Below, in pieces: positions 63,846 to 64,000 of a stretch of 64,000 nt of DNA. Position 1 is the first letter of the stretch. Each line of letters begins with the position of its first letter. Origin of the DNA: Rhabditoides inermis (lineage: Eukaryota; Nematoda; Chromadorea; Rhabditida; Rhabditidae); contig CAWZYM010000355.1 in the NCBI GenBank assembly GCA_963966185.1, positions 771,001 through 835,000 of the forward strand, read 5' to 3'. The notes beneath the pieces are model-generated. The model was not told the origin of the DNA. It worked only from the letters and a program-made list of their open reading frames with translations, and did not search any database. The position numbers were made by a program, and so were the translations under genes.

Positions 63846-64000
63846 GTCTCCCTTTTTATGTACAAAAACAAAGATATGAGAGAGAGAGAGAGGGAGGGGG
63901 AGAGAGGGAGAGAGAGAGGGAGAGAGAGAGCGGTATATTACAACCAGCGCGGCAGCGGTTTGTGTTAAGAATACCCGCGCGCTAGATACCGCAAAAGGCG
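62745..64000. other. 3' spacer with repeats, no gene seen
   Basis: After the Kelch stop come AT-rich sequence, the inverted R5 copy (62963-63222), CT tracts (63298-63360, 63779-63855) and GA tracts (63877-63930). No exon is supported. Confidence 0.6.
62963..63222 (-). repeat. Dispersed repeat R5, minus copy
   Basis: Reverse complement of 54485-54740, about 260 bp. Together the two copies bracket the Kelch gene as an 8.7-kb-spaced inverted repeat. Confidence 0.85.

Overview
The window is nuclear DNA of an animal, most likely a nematode. Every gene is split by mostly GT-AG introns, some only about 40 nt long. The first gene has the layout of a nematode-type serpentine chemoreceptor. Several start codons sit 0-24 nt after an AG splice acceptor, as expected if mRNAs are trans-spliced to a leader. 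Exons are GC-rich. Introns and spacers are full of (CT)n, (CCCT)n and (TA)n tracts, foldback elements and short retroposons. Exon models were made by hand from reading frame and splice phase; identifications come from recalled family motifs, not database searches.

Layout. 0.9-3.1 kb (+): serpentine receptor, nine exons. 5.9-6.4 kb (-): partial membrane protein, perhaps TMEM272-like. 8.2-9.8 kb (+): small 134-aa protein of unknown function, followed 288 bp later by a kaptin-like gene (10.05-18.4 kb, +). 18.7-23.1 kb (-): complete triokinase/dihydroxyacetone kinase (DhaK+DhaL), 16 exons. 23.4-28.4 kb: nested inverted-repeat transposon remains with a tyrosine-recombinase fragment. 28.5-32.5 kb (+): Gly-rich/acidic protein with SUMO-interaction-like motifs. 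33.1-39.8 kb (+): first half of an ANGEL/CCR4-type exonuclease, with a 4.3-kb Penelope-like retroelement in one intron. 41.1-49.2 kb (+): KDM2/KDM7-like JmjC dioxygenase. 50.1-53.7 kb (+): two uncharacterised gene models with local duplications. 57.4-62.7 kb (+): complete BTB-BACK-Kelch protein. The last 1.25 kb is repeats.

The host genes show no common pathway; kaptin (mTORC1 regulation) and triokinase (fructose/glycerol metabolism) are simply neighbours. The most unusual signals are: (1) the intact retroelement with identical 300-bp terminal repeats, an N-terminal GIY-YIG-like domain and a hammerhead-like core, one helix of which is supported by a compensatory change in an older copy; (2) repeated local copies ('echoes') of exon-intron junctions next to the real junctions in several genes; (3) four GC-AG introns that all share the donor GCGAGT; and (4) many foldback elements of different kinds lying in introns.
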